The notes beneath the pieces are model-generated. The model saw only the letters and a program-made list of their open reading frames with translations. It was not told where the DNA came from and did no database searches. Both the position numbers and the translations under genes were made by a program. From Caprella mutica (Eukaryota; Arthropoda; Malacostraca; Amphipoda; Caprellidae): 64,000 nt of DNA. Positions 1 to 11,194 of this stretch are shown here, in pieces (the first letter of the stretch is position 1; each line of letters begins with the position of its first letter). The stretch spans positions 32,830-96,829 of the forward strand of contig CANNZV010002469.1 in NCBI GenBank assembly GCA_947561585.1, given 5' to 3'.

Positions 1-199
1 CTTTACTTGGTCTAACTCTGCTATAATAACTTGAAGTGGCTTTAGCAGTCAACAACGTACGAGTCTGCGGAATATTTTAAATTTGCAGATATGGAAAGCA
101 ACTCCCAGAAGACCGGAGGTAAATTGTGCAACCTTTTCTGGATATGTTAAGGCTGGGATTCGCCAAAAAATGATATGTGGGAAGGAGAGACAGAGAGAG
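1..199. other. Non-repetitive left flank
   Basis: AT-rich sequence before the first minisatellite. A 66-codon open frame that runs from here into the array is only the flank joined to repeat units. I see no gene, RNA or transposon end here. Confidence 0.5.
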
Positions 200-3100
200 A
201 ATGAGTCACTGTGCAGTGATTCAAACTGTGAGAGTCTTGTGAATGAGTCACTGTGCAGTGATTCAAACTTTGAGAGTGAATGAGTCACTGTGCAGTGATT
301 CAAACTGTGAGAGTGAATGAGTCACTGTGCAGTGATTCAAACTGTGAGAGTCTTGTGAATGAGTCACTGTGCAGTGATTCAAACTGTGAGAGTGAATGAG
401 TCACTGTGCAGTGATTCAAACTGTGAGTGTGAATGAGTCACTGTGCAGTGATTCAAACTGTGAGAGTCTTGTGAATGAGTCACTGTGCAGTGATTCAAAC
501 TGTGAGAGTGAATGAGTCACTGTGCAGTGATTCAAACTGTGAGAGTGAATGAGTCACTGTGCAGTGATTCAAACTGTGAGAGTGAATGAGTCACTGTGCA
601 GTGATTCAAACTGTGAGTGTGAATGAGTCACTGTGCAGTGATTCAAACTGTGAGTGTGAATGAGTCACTGTGCAGTGATTCAAACTGTGAGAGTGAATGA
701 GTCACTGTGCAGTGATTCAAACTGTGAGAGTCTTGTAAATGAGTTACTGTGCAGTGATTCAAACTGTGAGAGTGAGTGAGTCACTGTGCAGTGATTCAAA
801 CTGTGAGAGTGAATGAGTCACTGTGCAGTGATTCAAACTCTGAGAGTCTTGTAAATGAGTCACTGTGCAGTGATTCAAACTGTGAGAGTGAATGAGTCAC
901 TGTGCAGTGATTCAAACTGTGAGAGTGAATGAGTCACTGTGCAGTGATTCAAACTGTGAGAGTGAATGAGTCACTGTGCAGTGATTCAAACTGTGAGAGT
1001 GAATGAGTCACTGTGCAGTGATTCAAACTGTGAGAGTCTTGTAAATGAGTCACTGTGCAGTGATTCAAACTGTGAGAGTGAATGAGTCACTGTGCAGTGA
1101 TTCAAACTGTGAGAGTCTTGTGAATGAGTCACTGTGCAGTGATTCAAACTGTGAGAGTGAATGAGTCACTGTGCAGTGATTCAAACTGTGAGAGTGAATG
1201 AGTCACTGTGCAGTGATTCAAACTGTGAGAGTGAATGAGTCACTGTGCAGTGATTCAAACTGTGAGAGTGAATGAGTCACTGTGCAGTGATTCAAACTGT
1301 GAGAGTGAATGAGTCACTGTGCAGTGATTCAAACTGTGAGAGTCTTGTAAATGAGTCACTGTGCAGTGATTCAAACTGTGAGAGTGAATGAGTCACTGTG
1401 CAGTGATTCAAACTGTGAGAGTCTTGTGAATGAGTCACTGTGCAGTTATTAAACTGTGAGAGTGAATGAGTCACTGTGCAGTGATTCAAACTGTGAGAGT
1501 GAATGAGTCACTGTGCAGTGATTCAAACTGTGAGAGTGAATGAGTCACTGTGCAGTGATTCAAACTGTGAGAGTGAATGAGTCACTGTGCAGTGATTCAA
1601 ACTGTGAGAGTGAATGAGTCACTGTGCAGTGATTCAAACTGTGAGAGTGAATGAGTCACTGTGCAGTGATTCAAACTGTGAGAGTGAATGAGTCACTGTG
1701 CAGTGATTCAAACTGTGAGAGTGAATGAGTCACTGTGCAGTGATTCAAACTGTGAGAGTCTTGTAAATGAGTCACTGTGCAGTGATTCAAACTGTGAGAG
1801 TCTTGTAAATGAGTCACTGTGCAGTGATTCAAACTGTGAGAGTCTTGTAAATGAGTCACTGTGCAGTGATTCAAACTGTGAGAGTCTTGTGAATGAGTCA
1901 CTGTGCAGTGATTCAAACTGTGAGAGTGAATGAGTCACTGTGCAGTGATTCAAACTGTGAGAGTGAATGAGTCACTGTGCAGTGATTCAAACTGTGAGAG
2001 TGAATGAGTCACTGTGCAGTGATTCAAACTGTGAGTGTGAATGAGTCACTGTGCAGTGATTCAAACTGTGAGTGTGAATGAGTCACTGTGCAGTGATTCA
2101 AACTGTGAGAGTGAATGAGTCACTGTGCAGTGATTCAAACTGTGAGAGTCTTGTAAATGAGTTACTGTGCAGTGATTCAAACTGTGAGAGTGAGTGAGTC
2201 ACTGTGCAGTGATTCAAACTGTGAGAGTGAATGAGTCACTGTGCAGTGATTCAAACTCTGAGAGTCTTGTAAATGAGTCACTGTGCAGTGATTCAAACTG
2301 TGAGAGTGAATGAGTCACTGTGCAGTGATTCAAACTGTGAGAGTGAATGAGTCACTGTGCAGTGATTCAAACTGTGAGAGTGAATGAGTCACTGTGCAGT
2401 GATTCAAACTGTGAGAGTGAATGAGTCACTGTGCAGTGATTCAAACTGTGAGAGTCTTGTAAATGAGTCACTGTGCAGTGATTCAAACTGTGAGAGTGAA
2501 TGAGTCACTGTGCAGTGATTCAAACTGTGAGAGTCTTGTGAATGAGTCACTGTGCAGTGATTCAAACTGTGAGAGTGAATGAGTCACTGTGCAGTGATTC
2601 AAACTGTGAGAGTGAATGAGTCACTGTGCAGTGATTCAAACTGTGAGAGTGAATGAGTCACTGTGCAGTGATTCAAACTGTGAGAGTGAATGAGTCACTG
2701 TGCAGTGATTCAAACTGTGAGAGTGAATGAGTCACTGTGCAGTGATTCAAACTGTGAGAGTCTTGTAAATGAGTCACTGTGCAGTGATTCAAACTGTGAG
2801 AGTGAATGAGTCACTGTGCAGTGATTCAAACTGTGAGAGTCTTGTGAATGAGTCACTGTGCAGTTATTAAACTGTGAGAGTGAATGAGTCACTGTGCAGT
2901 GATTCAAACTGTGAGAGTGAATGAGTCACTGTGCAGTGATTCAAACTGTGAGAGTGAATGAGTCACTGTGCAGTGATTCAAACTGTGAGAGTGAATGAGT
3001 CACTGTGCAGTGATTCAAACTGTGAGAGTGAATGAGTCACTGTGCAGTGATTCAAACTGTGAGAGTGAATGAGTCACTGTGCAGTGATTCAAACTGTGAG

Positions 3101-3278
3101 AGTGAATGAGTCACTGTGCAGTGATTCAAACTGTGAGAGTGAATGAGTCACTGTGCAGTGATTCAAACTGTGAGAGTCTTGTAAATGAGTCACTGTGCAG
3201 TGATTCAAACTGTGAGAGTGAATGAGTCACTGTGCAGTGATTCAAACTGTGAGAGTCTTGTAAATGTGTCACTGTGCG
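200..3278. repeat. 37/42-bp minisatellite, about 80 units
   Basis: Every unit has the core GAGTCACTGTGCAGTGATTC followed by AAACTGTGAGAG. The short unit (37 bp) then continues with TGAAT, the long one (42 bp) with TCTTGTGAAT or TCTTGTAAAT. Short and long units are mixed in an irregular order. The core is an imperfect palindrome: nine-base arms around a central TG with one mismatch. It also includes TGAGTCA, the AP-1/TRE consensus. The array contains two near-identical blocks offset by exactly 1,418 bp (about 440-1797 and 1858-3215). Short open frames on both strands are by-products of the repeat. The last units degrade at about 3265. Confidence 0.97.
440..3215. repeat. Higher-order duplication (offset 1,418 bp) within the 37/42-bp array
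   Basis: Diagnostic variants recur at a constant distance: a CTTGT long unit at 468 and 1886, the CTGTGAGTGT variant at 611 and 2029, GAGTTACTG at 741 and 2159, the single-base-deletion unit TGCAGTTATT at 1441 and 2859, and the next long unit at 1760 and 3178. Each pair is 1,418 bp apart. The order of units diverges just outside this range. This marks one tandem duplication of about 37 consecutive units. Confidence 0.93.
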
Positions 3279-3387
3279 TAAATAGTTTAAATTACTAATT
3301 TGTGCATTAGTTCGCCAAGGATCCATATTACCTTATTTGTAATTACATGAGAAAATTGGACACATTATATTATCATCTCAACTGGTC

Positions 3388-3882
3388 TTAACCTTGGAAC
3401 GACCACCAGGTCTTAGAAGCCCGGCCCAGTTTTAAATATTGATGCATAATTTGAAAACTAATTGACTTAAATTAGAAGCTTTGTGACTTTCATTTCACGT
3501 ATTTTATTAATCAGTAGAAATAATGCAACAGAAATTGTTTTATTTTGTTTTACAACATTTTGATAAAGTGAGCCTCACAGCCCGGGTGAAGTACAATCGC
3601 TGCTGCGTCACCTTTTTCATCACACTAGTAACATCACTTATTGGAATATTAGCTATTTTTGCTGTAAATTACAACGTATTTCACCAGAGGTCTAAATTTA
3701 TAAATTGAAATTAAAAAGTAAATAAAATGTTATAAAACTAAATAAAAACTAAATATATAACATTAATATCATTAAATTGCTTAAATAGGACTTAAACTAT
3801 GAAAATCTCAGATTTCCAGCAACTCAAGTCAATATTCAATAGTTAACAAGCTTTTCAGACACTCTGATCGTTCCAGTGTTAA
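3388..3882. mobile_element. piggyBac-like MITE, copy A
   Basis: A 495-bp element flanked by TTAA at both ends (3388-3391 and 3879-3882). Its inverted ends read TTAACCTTGGAACGA on the left and, reversed, TTAACACTGGAACGA on the right. The interior is clearly homologous to 50309-50827 along its length, including the GC-richer block AGCCCGGGTGAAGTACAATC at about 3580-3600, the stretch around 3605-3630, and the tail with the AAACTAAATAAAAACTAAAT block. TTAA target duplication is the hallmark of piggyBac-superfamily transposons. The element is too short for a transposase, so it is presumably non-autonomous. The 61-codon frame at 3523-3708 is not preserved in the other copy (indels), so I do not treat it as coding. 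Confidence 0.82.
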
Positions 3883-4004
3883 ATGCAATCAATGAAGACG
3901 ATGGAATTTCCAATGGAAGCATGCTGAGAAATTAGGATAGAGTATCACTTGAAAACTTATTATTCTCAATTTTACTAAATATGATTGTGATATACATTCA
4001 TAAA
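3883..4004. other. Short spacer between MITE A and the foldback element
   Basis: AT-rich spacer of about 120 bp with no recognisable feature. Confidence 0.4.
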
Positions 4005-4195
4005 CTATACCTTTTCCAATTGAAGTTCTTCCAAATGAAATAACATTTCATCAAAGTGAAATAACAATTCCTCCAAATGAAATAGCGTTTCCTCCAAATG
4101 AAATAGCGTTTCCTCCAAATGAAATAGCGTTTCCTCCAAATGAACTATCATTTCAGCAGAATAAAAATCGAATCAATATGCAGTCAATTAAATTT

Positions 4196-4755
4196 ATTAC
4201 GTGAAATTTATTTACATGAAATTTCTTTACATGAAATTTCTTTACATGAAATTTATTCACATAAAATTTATTCATATGAAATTTCTTTATATGAAATTTA
4301 TTTATTTGAAATTTATTTACATGAAATTTATCTACATGAAATTTATTTACAGAAATTTATTTACATGACATTTATATTCATGAAATTTATTTACATGAAA
4401 TTTATTTATATGAAATTTATTTACATGAAATTTATTTACATGAAATTTATTTACATGAAATTTATCTACATGAAATTTATTTACAGAAATTTATTTACAT
4501 GACATTTATATTCATGAAATTTATTTATATGAAATTTATTTACATGAAATTTATTTACATGAAATTTATCTACATGAAATTTATTTACAGAAATTTATTT
4601 ACATGACATTTATATTCATGAAATTTATTTACATGAAATTTATTTACATGAAATATATTTACATGACATTTATTTATATATAAAATTTATTAACATGAAA
4701 TTTATATAAATGACATTTATTTACATGAAATTTATTCACATGAAATTTATTTTTC
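4196..4755. repeat. 15-bp tandem array, left arm of foldback element
   Basis: Units of ATTTATTTACATGAA with frequent single-base variants, including a few 14-bp units and a recurring block ending in ATGACATTTATATTC (about 4362, 4500 and 4602). The right arm at about 4960-5318 holds the reverse-complement array. Confidence 0.9.
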
Positions 4756-5391
4756 ATTCTTTATATATATTTAATTTTACATATTTTTCAAGTTTACTTA
4801 TATACTAACCCATTAATTTTAGCGGGGTATCAATAATAAAAGAAAAAATATGTAAAATAATAATAAATAAAATATATGAAAAATGTATCAAAAATAATTA
4901 CTAAAAAAATTAATGAAAAATTATGTAACAATTCTAAGTGAATTTTCTTCATGTAAACAAATTTTATATAAATTTTTTTATGTAAATAAATTTCCTGTAA
5001 ATAGATTTCATGTAAATAGATTTCATGTAAATAAATTTCATGTAAATAAATTTCATGTAAATAAATTTCATGTAAATAAATTTCATGTAAATAAATTTCA
5101 TGTAAATAAATTTTATGTAAATAAATTTCATGTAAATAAATTTTATGTAAATAAATTTTATATAAATAAATTTCATGTAAATAAATTTCATGTAAATAAA
5201 TTTCAATTAAATAAATTTATATGTGAATAAATTTATATGTGAATAAATTTCATGTAAATAAATTTCATGTAAAGAAATATCATGTAAATAAATTTCATGT
5301 AAATAAATTTCACGTAATAAATTTAATTGAATGCATATTGATTCGATTTTTATTCTGCTGAAATGATATTTCATTTGGAGGAATTGATAGT

Positions 5392-5595
5392 TCACTTTGA
5401 TGAAATGATATTTCACTTTAATGAAATTATATTTTAATTTGATGAAATTATATTTTAATTTGATGAAATTATATTTTAATTTGATGAAATTATATTTTAA
5501 TTTGATGAAATTATATTTTAATTTGATGAAATTATATTTTAATTTGATGAAATTATATTTTAATTTGATGAAATTATATTTTAATTTGATGAAAT
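5392..5595. repeat. 21-bp tandem array, right arm of foldback element
   Basis: About nine nearly identical copies of GATGAAATTATATTTTAAT plus two bases. The unit is a diverged homologue of the 21-bp unit in the left arm at about 4060-4140 (there TCCTCCAAATGAAATAGCG), so the two arms expanded different variants independently. Confidence 0.88.
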
Positions 5596-5656
5596 GAAAT
5601 TGCACATTGATGAAATGTTATTTCATTTGGAGGAACTTCAATTGGAAAAGGCATAG

Positions 5657-6370
5657 AGGAAAAGATACACAGATATTGGCAGTTTACAAAATAATAGCAA
5701 TCTGTTGACTATTTACAAAAAGACACAAAGTGGTCAATTCGAGTTCCAATTTCATTTTTTTAGTCAGTCCATCATATCTGCTTCAGTGGACTCAAAAATA
5801 ACAAAGACAAACCATCAAAAAAAGAAGCCAATTGTTTTGGAATATTGAATTGGAGAAGAGTTTGTCGTGTTCTGATAGGATTTAGAGGAGTAATAACCAG
5901 CAATTGGATGGAATAATAGGGGTCATAGCAAGCTAAATCCTGCTCATACTTTCGGTAAACACAAATAATAGATAAATATCTTTATACAAAAATATTCTGA
6001 TATGTCAAATAATGATCCATTGTGGAATATAAAATGATGTAAATCTTTAAGAAAAATGAATTCTCAATCAAACTGTTTTTTATCGGTACATAATTTTCTT
6101 AAGTAATTCAGCTCATTGATTTTTGAAGAAAAAAATATTTCAATAGAAAATTTCACCTATTATTCCACGACTAAATTTAGAATAATCTCGTATATTAATA
6201 TATTTTATGCAACTTATCATAATTATCTATATCATATCTGTGTACTATCACAGTCAATAGTACTTAGTAACACAGGCAATAGTACTTAGTAATTGGTATG
6301 TAAATTCAGAGTCAAAGATCAAGAATATTCTCAAATCATTTTTGTTTCCGTCAAATCGATTCCTGATTGA
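5657..6370. other. AT-rich intergenic DNA
   Basis: No reading frame, RNA gene or transposon end is recognised. A short doubled segment (AGTACTTAGTAA) occurs at about 6259-6292. Confidence 0.5.
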
Positions 6371-6553
6371 GTCTTAATAGACCTATAGCCTGTCAAAGGA
6401 ATAGCCAATAGTCTCTCAGAGCATTCCAATAGTCTTAATAGACCTATAGCCTGTCAAAGGAATAGCCAATAGTCTCTCAGAGCATTCCAATAGTCTTAAT
6501 AGACCTATAGCCTGTCAAAGGAATAGCCAATAGTCTCTCAGAGCATTCCAATA
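6371..6553. repeat. 61-bp tandem triplication
   Basis: Three essentially identical copies of a 61-bp unit starting GTCTTAATAGACCTATAGCC at 6371, 6432 and 6493. The lack of divergence points to a recent event. Confidence 0.95.
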
Positions 6554-6614
6554 CTCACAGTTTCAATGTATATTTTATAATAGGTATATTGAAATAAAGT
6601 CACTTGCTATTGCA

Positions 6615-7027
6615 GGTGGCTGTAAATTTCGGTCTCGGAATGATTGGAAATTATTTTGAAACTCTTAACATAAATGGTCGTTATGTAGTTTGTTGTATCC
6701 GCTAGTTTGTTGAACTGCACACTTCATGATTGTTTTTTTATGACCTGGGAGGGGGGTTTGGGGGGAGGACTCCCCCCGATACATCTAATTGATAAGTTTT
6801 TATTCATACCTCAGACCGATATTTCTGATAATAAATTTTCCTCTCAAATCTCATGCTAATTAAATGTCCAAACATGTTAAAATTACAAATGTTACGTATC
6901 ATTTTACAACGGTGGATGATATTGTCAGCTTTAAATATAATCATAATTTCAACTTTTTCTATTATTTTTCTTTAATAAAAATCATTATAAACGAGACTAG
7001 GTTCCGAGACCGATATTTCCTAGAACT
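6615..7027. mobile_element. 413-bp TIR element with 9-bp target duplication (MULE-like MITE candidate)
   Basis: The direct repeat GCTATTGCA lies exactly at both borders (6606-6614 and 7028-7036). Immediately inside are inverted ends of about 26 bp: the left ends in AAATTTCGGTCTCGGAA (about 6624-6640), and the right, reversed, in AAATATCGGTCTCGGAA. A nine-base duplication fits Mutator-like elements; eight bases (hAT) is possible if one base is shared by chance. It has no coding capacity: the 84-codon frame that starts inside at 6864 runs out past the right border. The family assignment is inference; the TIR and duplication are directly visible. Confidence 0.68.
6760..6777. other. GC-rich perfect hairpin inside the 6615-7027 element
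   Basis: GGGGGGAG-GA-CTCCCCCC: eight-base perfect arms around a two-base centre, preceded by another G run (6748-6756). It could form a tight cruciform or slipped structure. It is very unlike the AT-rich surroundings. Confidence 0.7.
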
Positions 7028-7036
7028 GCTATTGCA

Positions 7037-8870
7037 AAATGATATTTATTTGATTGTTGTAATAAGGTCATCATTTATCCCAAGCAACCATGACACATTG
7101 TGCCAACATGGGCACTAGATGGCTAGATGGGCAAGAGATGGCCGACTGAAAAGTAGCCATAGGGATAATGTGGTTTTCCATTCTCATGGAATGTTGTTAC
7201 ATTGGGAGAAGGTTGGTTCATTGTGGCGAAACCATCCCATTGAAGTGTCATATTGACCCAACCTGACTTATATATAGCGTATCAATATTATATGGATGAA
7301 ACTTGATTAACATATTGGCAACATCTTGGGCAAAGATGGTTTGTTGCTGTTACCATAGTAACCCTTTTTGCAAAAAAAATACGATTTGTCAACCTAGTGC
7401 CCACGGTCCCACATAGGCCCCATTAACTTGTGTTGCTTGTATTTTAATACAACTGCCCAAGTGGTTAATAATGATTTATTCCCATGCGGTATTGTAAATA
7501 TAAAATACTTTACTTCTGGATTATTAATGGTTGACATTATTATGAAGATGCAACTTTTATTTGAATTATTGTGTAGAAACGGTAAAATATTCAATTTAGA
7601 GATCATTATTGACAATTTACCTAAAATCATCTCTTAAGTTGTTGAAAACTATATAATTTGATAATAAATTTAAAAAAATCATATTTTTACCACCATTACA
7701 ACACATTTCAAATTGATTGATGGCATCGATATTTCTATGTAAGGTTATACAATAGATGATATTAGAATATAGGTCAAAACAATATAATATATAAATCATT
7801 TTTGATGTTGTAATTGAGGTTTGCTTGAACAATTAATAATAATTTATTTTTTGGTAAACTTTCTCATTTTTTCATTTAATTTTAGTTGTTGTTTTACGAA
7901 AAATAATTTTTTTATCGAATTGAAAATTAGAATTTTTGAAAGTCCTATACCAGACTTCTCTATCTTTCTAATAATATTTTCATTACTGACTAGTTTTTAA
8001 ATCAGGTAACTACTCTCCAAGTTACCCGACACTTCATAATTTCCGTGCTTTAGGAATTGCTTGCAGTTTCACCCCAAAAGTGAATCACTGCAAAAAGTAC
8101 CATAGAATCGCCACCTGCTTTGTAGGGGACTGATATGCTTAGGCTGATGTACTAGTAGTGAGAAAATAGGGTGACACACTACATAGCTATCTTATTACAC
8201 TGTAAAATGTATTGCTTTCGAGGCTGATGGTACACTTAATTTATCTGCTTTTGAAGTTTTTTTTTCTACTTTCAGATGTAGCTGATCAAGCAAAATATTA
8301 AATCAGTGCTTGTAAGTGAATTTGATACCACACAGCTGGGATAGGGAAATAATTAACTGGTTACGTATGGTGTTGTAAGGCTTATTTATTAGGCATCTTT
8401 TATTCTCTATGAAAATGAATTCTTTATATACATATATTGTGAAAATAAGATCGGTTGTTCTAATTCTCTGGAAATAATTAATATAAGTAGAATAAAAATC
8501 ATCCATAGCTAGGTATCGAAATAGTGACCATTTCACAGTGGTCAATTTTAGGCAGTGATTACAATGACAATAATTTATAATTTGCCTCACAGTGACACAG
8601 TGAGCCACACAATGCACTGGTCTCAGAGGAGTGACTGCATATTAATTATCAGTGCGAAATATGATGCACTGGAGCAGGTGCTTTATAACCCCCTCTCTCC
8701 TGACTTGACATATAATGCTAGTATAGAAAATGAACACTAAGGTGCAGCAGGTATGGATGGGTTAAAATATGACATTCGCATCTAATTATTTTATTTTAAT
8801 GAGCCTAATATACACCTGTGAATAAATAGGAAAATAATTCATGGAGAGGCGCTATAAAATGACGGGGAAA
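7037..8870. other. AT-rich intergenic DNA with no recognised gene
   Basis: Small open frames here (7394-7637 on both strands, 7617-7832, 8303-8617, 8555-8740) show no recognisable domain and have AT-rich composition typical of chance frames. The 7090-7430 part is less AT-rich and has GGGCACTAG at about 7110 and its reverse complement near 7400, which may be an old inverted-repeat element, but the match is too short to call. Confidence 0.4.
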
Positions 8871-11194
8871 TGGTACATAGTGATAGGTAATGATACAAAG
8901 TGATAGGTAATGATATAGAGTGATAGGTAATGATACATAGTGATAGATAATGATACAAAGTGATAGGTAATGATACAAAGTGATAGGTAATGATATATAG
9001 TGATAGGTAATGATATAGAGTAATAAGTAATGATATAGAGTGATAGGTAATGATACAGAGTAATAGGTAATGATATATAGTAATATATAATGATGCAGAG
9101 TAATAAGTAATGATACAGAGTGATAGGTAATGATATATAGTGATAGGTAATGATATAGAGTGATAGGTAATGATACAGAGTAATAAGTAATGATACAGAG
9201 TGATAGGTAATGATATATAGTGATAGGTAATGATATATAGTGATAGGTAATGATATAGAGTAATAAGTAATGATATAGAGTGATAGGTAATGATATATAG
9301 TGATAGGTAATGATATATAGTGATAGGTAATGATATAGAGTGATAGGTAATGATACATAGTGATAGGTAATGATACCAAGTGATAGGTAATGATACAAAG
9401 TGATAGGTAATAATATAGAGTGATAGGTAATGATACATAGTGATAGGTAATGATATAGAGTGATAGGTAATGATATGTAGAATGATCGGTAATGATACAT
9501 AGTGATAGGTAATGATACAGAGTGATAAGTAATGATACAGAGTGATAGGTAATGATATAGAGTGATAGGTAGTGATATAGAGTGATAGGTAATGATATAG
9601 AGTGATAGGTAGTGATATAGAGTGATAGGTAATGATATAGAGTGATAGGTAATGATATATAGTGATAGGTAATGATACAGAGTGATAGGTAATGATATAG
9701 AGTGATAGGTAATGATATAGAGTGATAGGTAATGATACAGAGTGATACGTAATGATACAGAGTGATAGGTAATGATACATAGTGATAGGTAATGATACCA
9801 AGTGATAGGTAATGATACAAAGTGATAGGTAATAATATAGAGTGATAGGTAATGATACATAGTGATAGGTAATGATATAGAGTGATAGGTAATGATATGT
9901 AGAATGATAGGTAATGATATAGAGTGATAGGTAATGATATAGAGTGATAGGTAATGATACATAGTGATAGGTAACGATACCAAGTGATAGGTAATGATAC
10001 AAAGTGATAGGTAATAATATAGAGTGATAGGTAATGATACATAGTGATAGGTAATGATATAGAGTGATAGGTAATGATATGTAGAATGATCGGTAATGAT
10101 ACATAGTGATAGGTAATGATTCAGAGTGATAAGTAATGATATAGAGTGATAGGTAATGATATAGAGTGATAGGTAGTGATATAGAGTGATAGGTAATGAT
10201 ATAGAGTGATAGGTAGTGATATAGAGTGATATGTAATGATATAGAGTGATAGGTAATGATATATAGTGATAGGTAATGATACAGAGTGATAGGTAATGAT
10301 ATAGAGTGATAGGTAATGATATATAGTGATAGGTAATGATACAGAGTGATAGGTAATGATACAGAGTGATAGGTAATGATATGTAGAGTGATAGGTAATG
10401 ATACATAGTGATTGGTAATGATACAGAGTGATAGGTAATGATACAGAGTGATAGGTAATGATATAGAGTGATAGGTAATGATATATAGTGATAGGTAATG
10501 ATATAGAGTGATAGGTAATGATATATAGTGATAGGTAATGATACAGAGTGATAGGTAATGATATAGAGTGATAGGTAATGATATAGAGTGATAGGTAATA
10601 ATATAGAGTGATAGGTAATGATACAAAGTGATAGGTAATGATACATAGTGATAGGTAATGATACAGAGTGATAAGTAATGATACAGAGTGATAGGTAATG
10701 ATATATAGTGATAGGTAATGATACAGAGTGATAAGTAATGATACAGAGTGATAGGTAATGATATATAGTGATAGGTAATGATACATAGTGATAGGTGATG
10801 ATACATAGTGATAGGTAATGATATAGAGTGATAGGTAATGATATATAGTGATAGGTAATGATACAGAGTGATAGGTAATGATATAGAGTGATAGGTAATG
10901 ATATAGAGTGATAGGTAATAATATAGAGTGATAGGTAATGATACAAAGTGATAGGTAATGATACATAGTGATAGGTAATGATACAGAGTGATAAGTAATG
11001 ATACAGAGTGATAGGTAATGATATATAGTGATAGGTAATGATACATAGTGATAGGTGATGATACATAGTGATTGGTTATGATATATAGTGATAGGTAATG
11101 ATACATAGTGATAGGTAATGATACAGAGTGATAGGTAATGATATAAAGTGATAGGTAATGATACATAGTGATTGGTAATGATATATAGTGATAA
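8871..11194. repeat. 20-bp minisatellite, about 116 units
   Basis: Unit TGATAGGTAATGATACAGAG with variants at the 3' half (ATACATAG, ATATAGAG, ATATATAG, ATACAAAG) and a few 22-bp units containing ATGTAGAATGATCGG. Internal block duplications are visible: the ATACCAAG unit and its neighbours recur at about 9371, 9793 and 9975, and a block with AATAATATAGAG recurs 320 bp apart (about 10601 and 10921). The minus strand lacks stop codons in all three frames, so frames of about 396, 753 and 775 codons are open. That follows from the unit and is not evidence of genes. Confidence 0.97.

Larger units (their letters stand above)
4005..5656. mobile_element. Foldback-like element with inverted arms made of tandem subrepeats
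   Basis: The two ends are inverted copies: CTATACCTTTTCCAATTGAAG (one mismatch) at 4005 matches the reverse of 5636-5656. Moving inward, the left arm has about four copies of a 21-bp unit (TCCTCCAAATGAAATAGCG), then a single-copy marker (CAGCAGAATAAAAATCGAAT, about 4153-4172), then a period-15 array (ATTTATTTACATGAA, about 4196-4755). The right arm has the same parts reversed and complemented: period-15 units at about 4960-5318, the marker at about 5340-5362, then about nine copies of a diverged 21-bp unit (GATGAAATTATATTTTAAT, about 5392-5590). The centre (about 4760-4960) is AT-rich and lacks coding potential. Long inverted arms built of tandem subrepeats are the defining design of Drosophila FB elements. 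I see no clean target-site duplication. Open frames here are repeat artefacts. Confidence 0.8.

Noticed and set aside
200..3278. CRISPR array (regular repeats of 37/42 bp)
   Set aside because: There are no unique spacers: the whole unit repeats. The DNA is eukaryotic and no cas genes are present.
3523..3708. 61-codon frame in MITE copy A as a transposase remnant
   Set aside because: Copy B has frame-breaking indels in the same region, and the peptide shows no piggyBac DDD motif.
7090..7430. Inverted GGGCACTAG words as a MITE
   Set aside because: The match is only about nine to twelve bases with no target duplication.
8839..11166. Minus-strand open frames of about 396, 753 and 775 codons (Tyr/His/Leu/Ser/Ile/Thr repeats)
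   Set aside because: They arise because the 20-bp unit has no stop in any minus frame. They overlap each other in different frames, and have no non-repeat domain or visible promoter.
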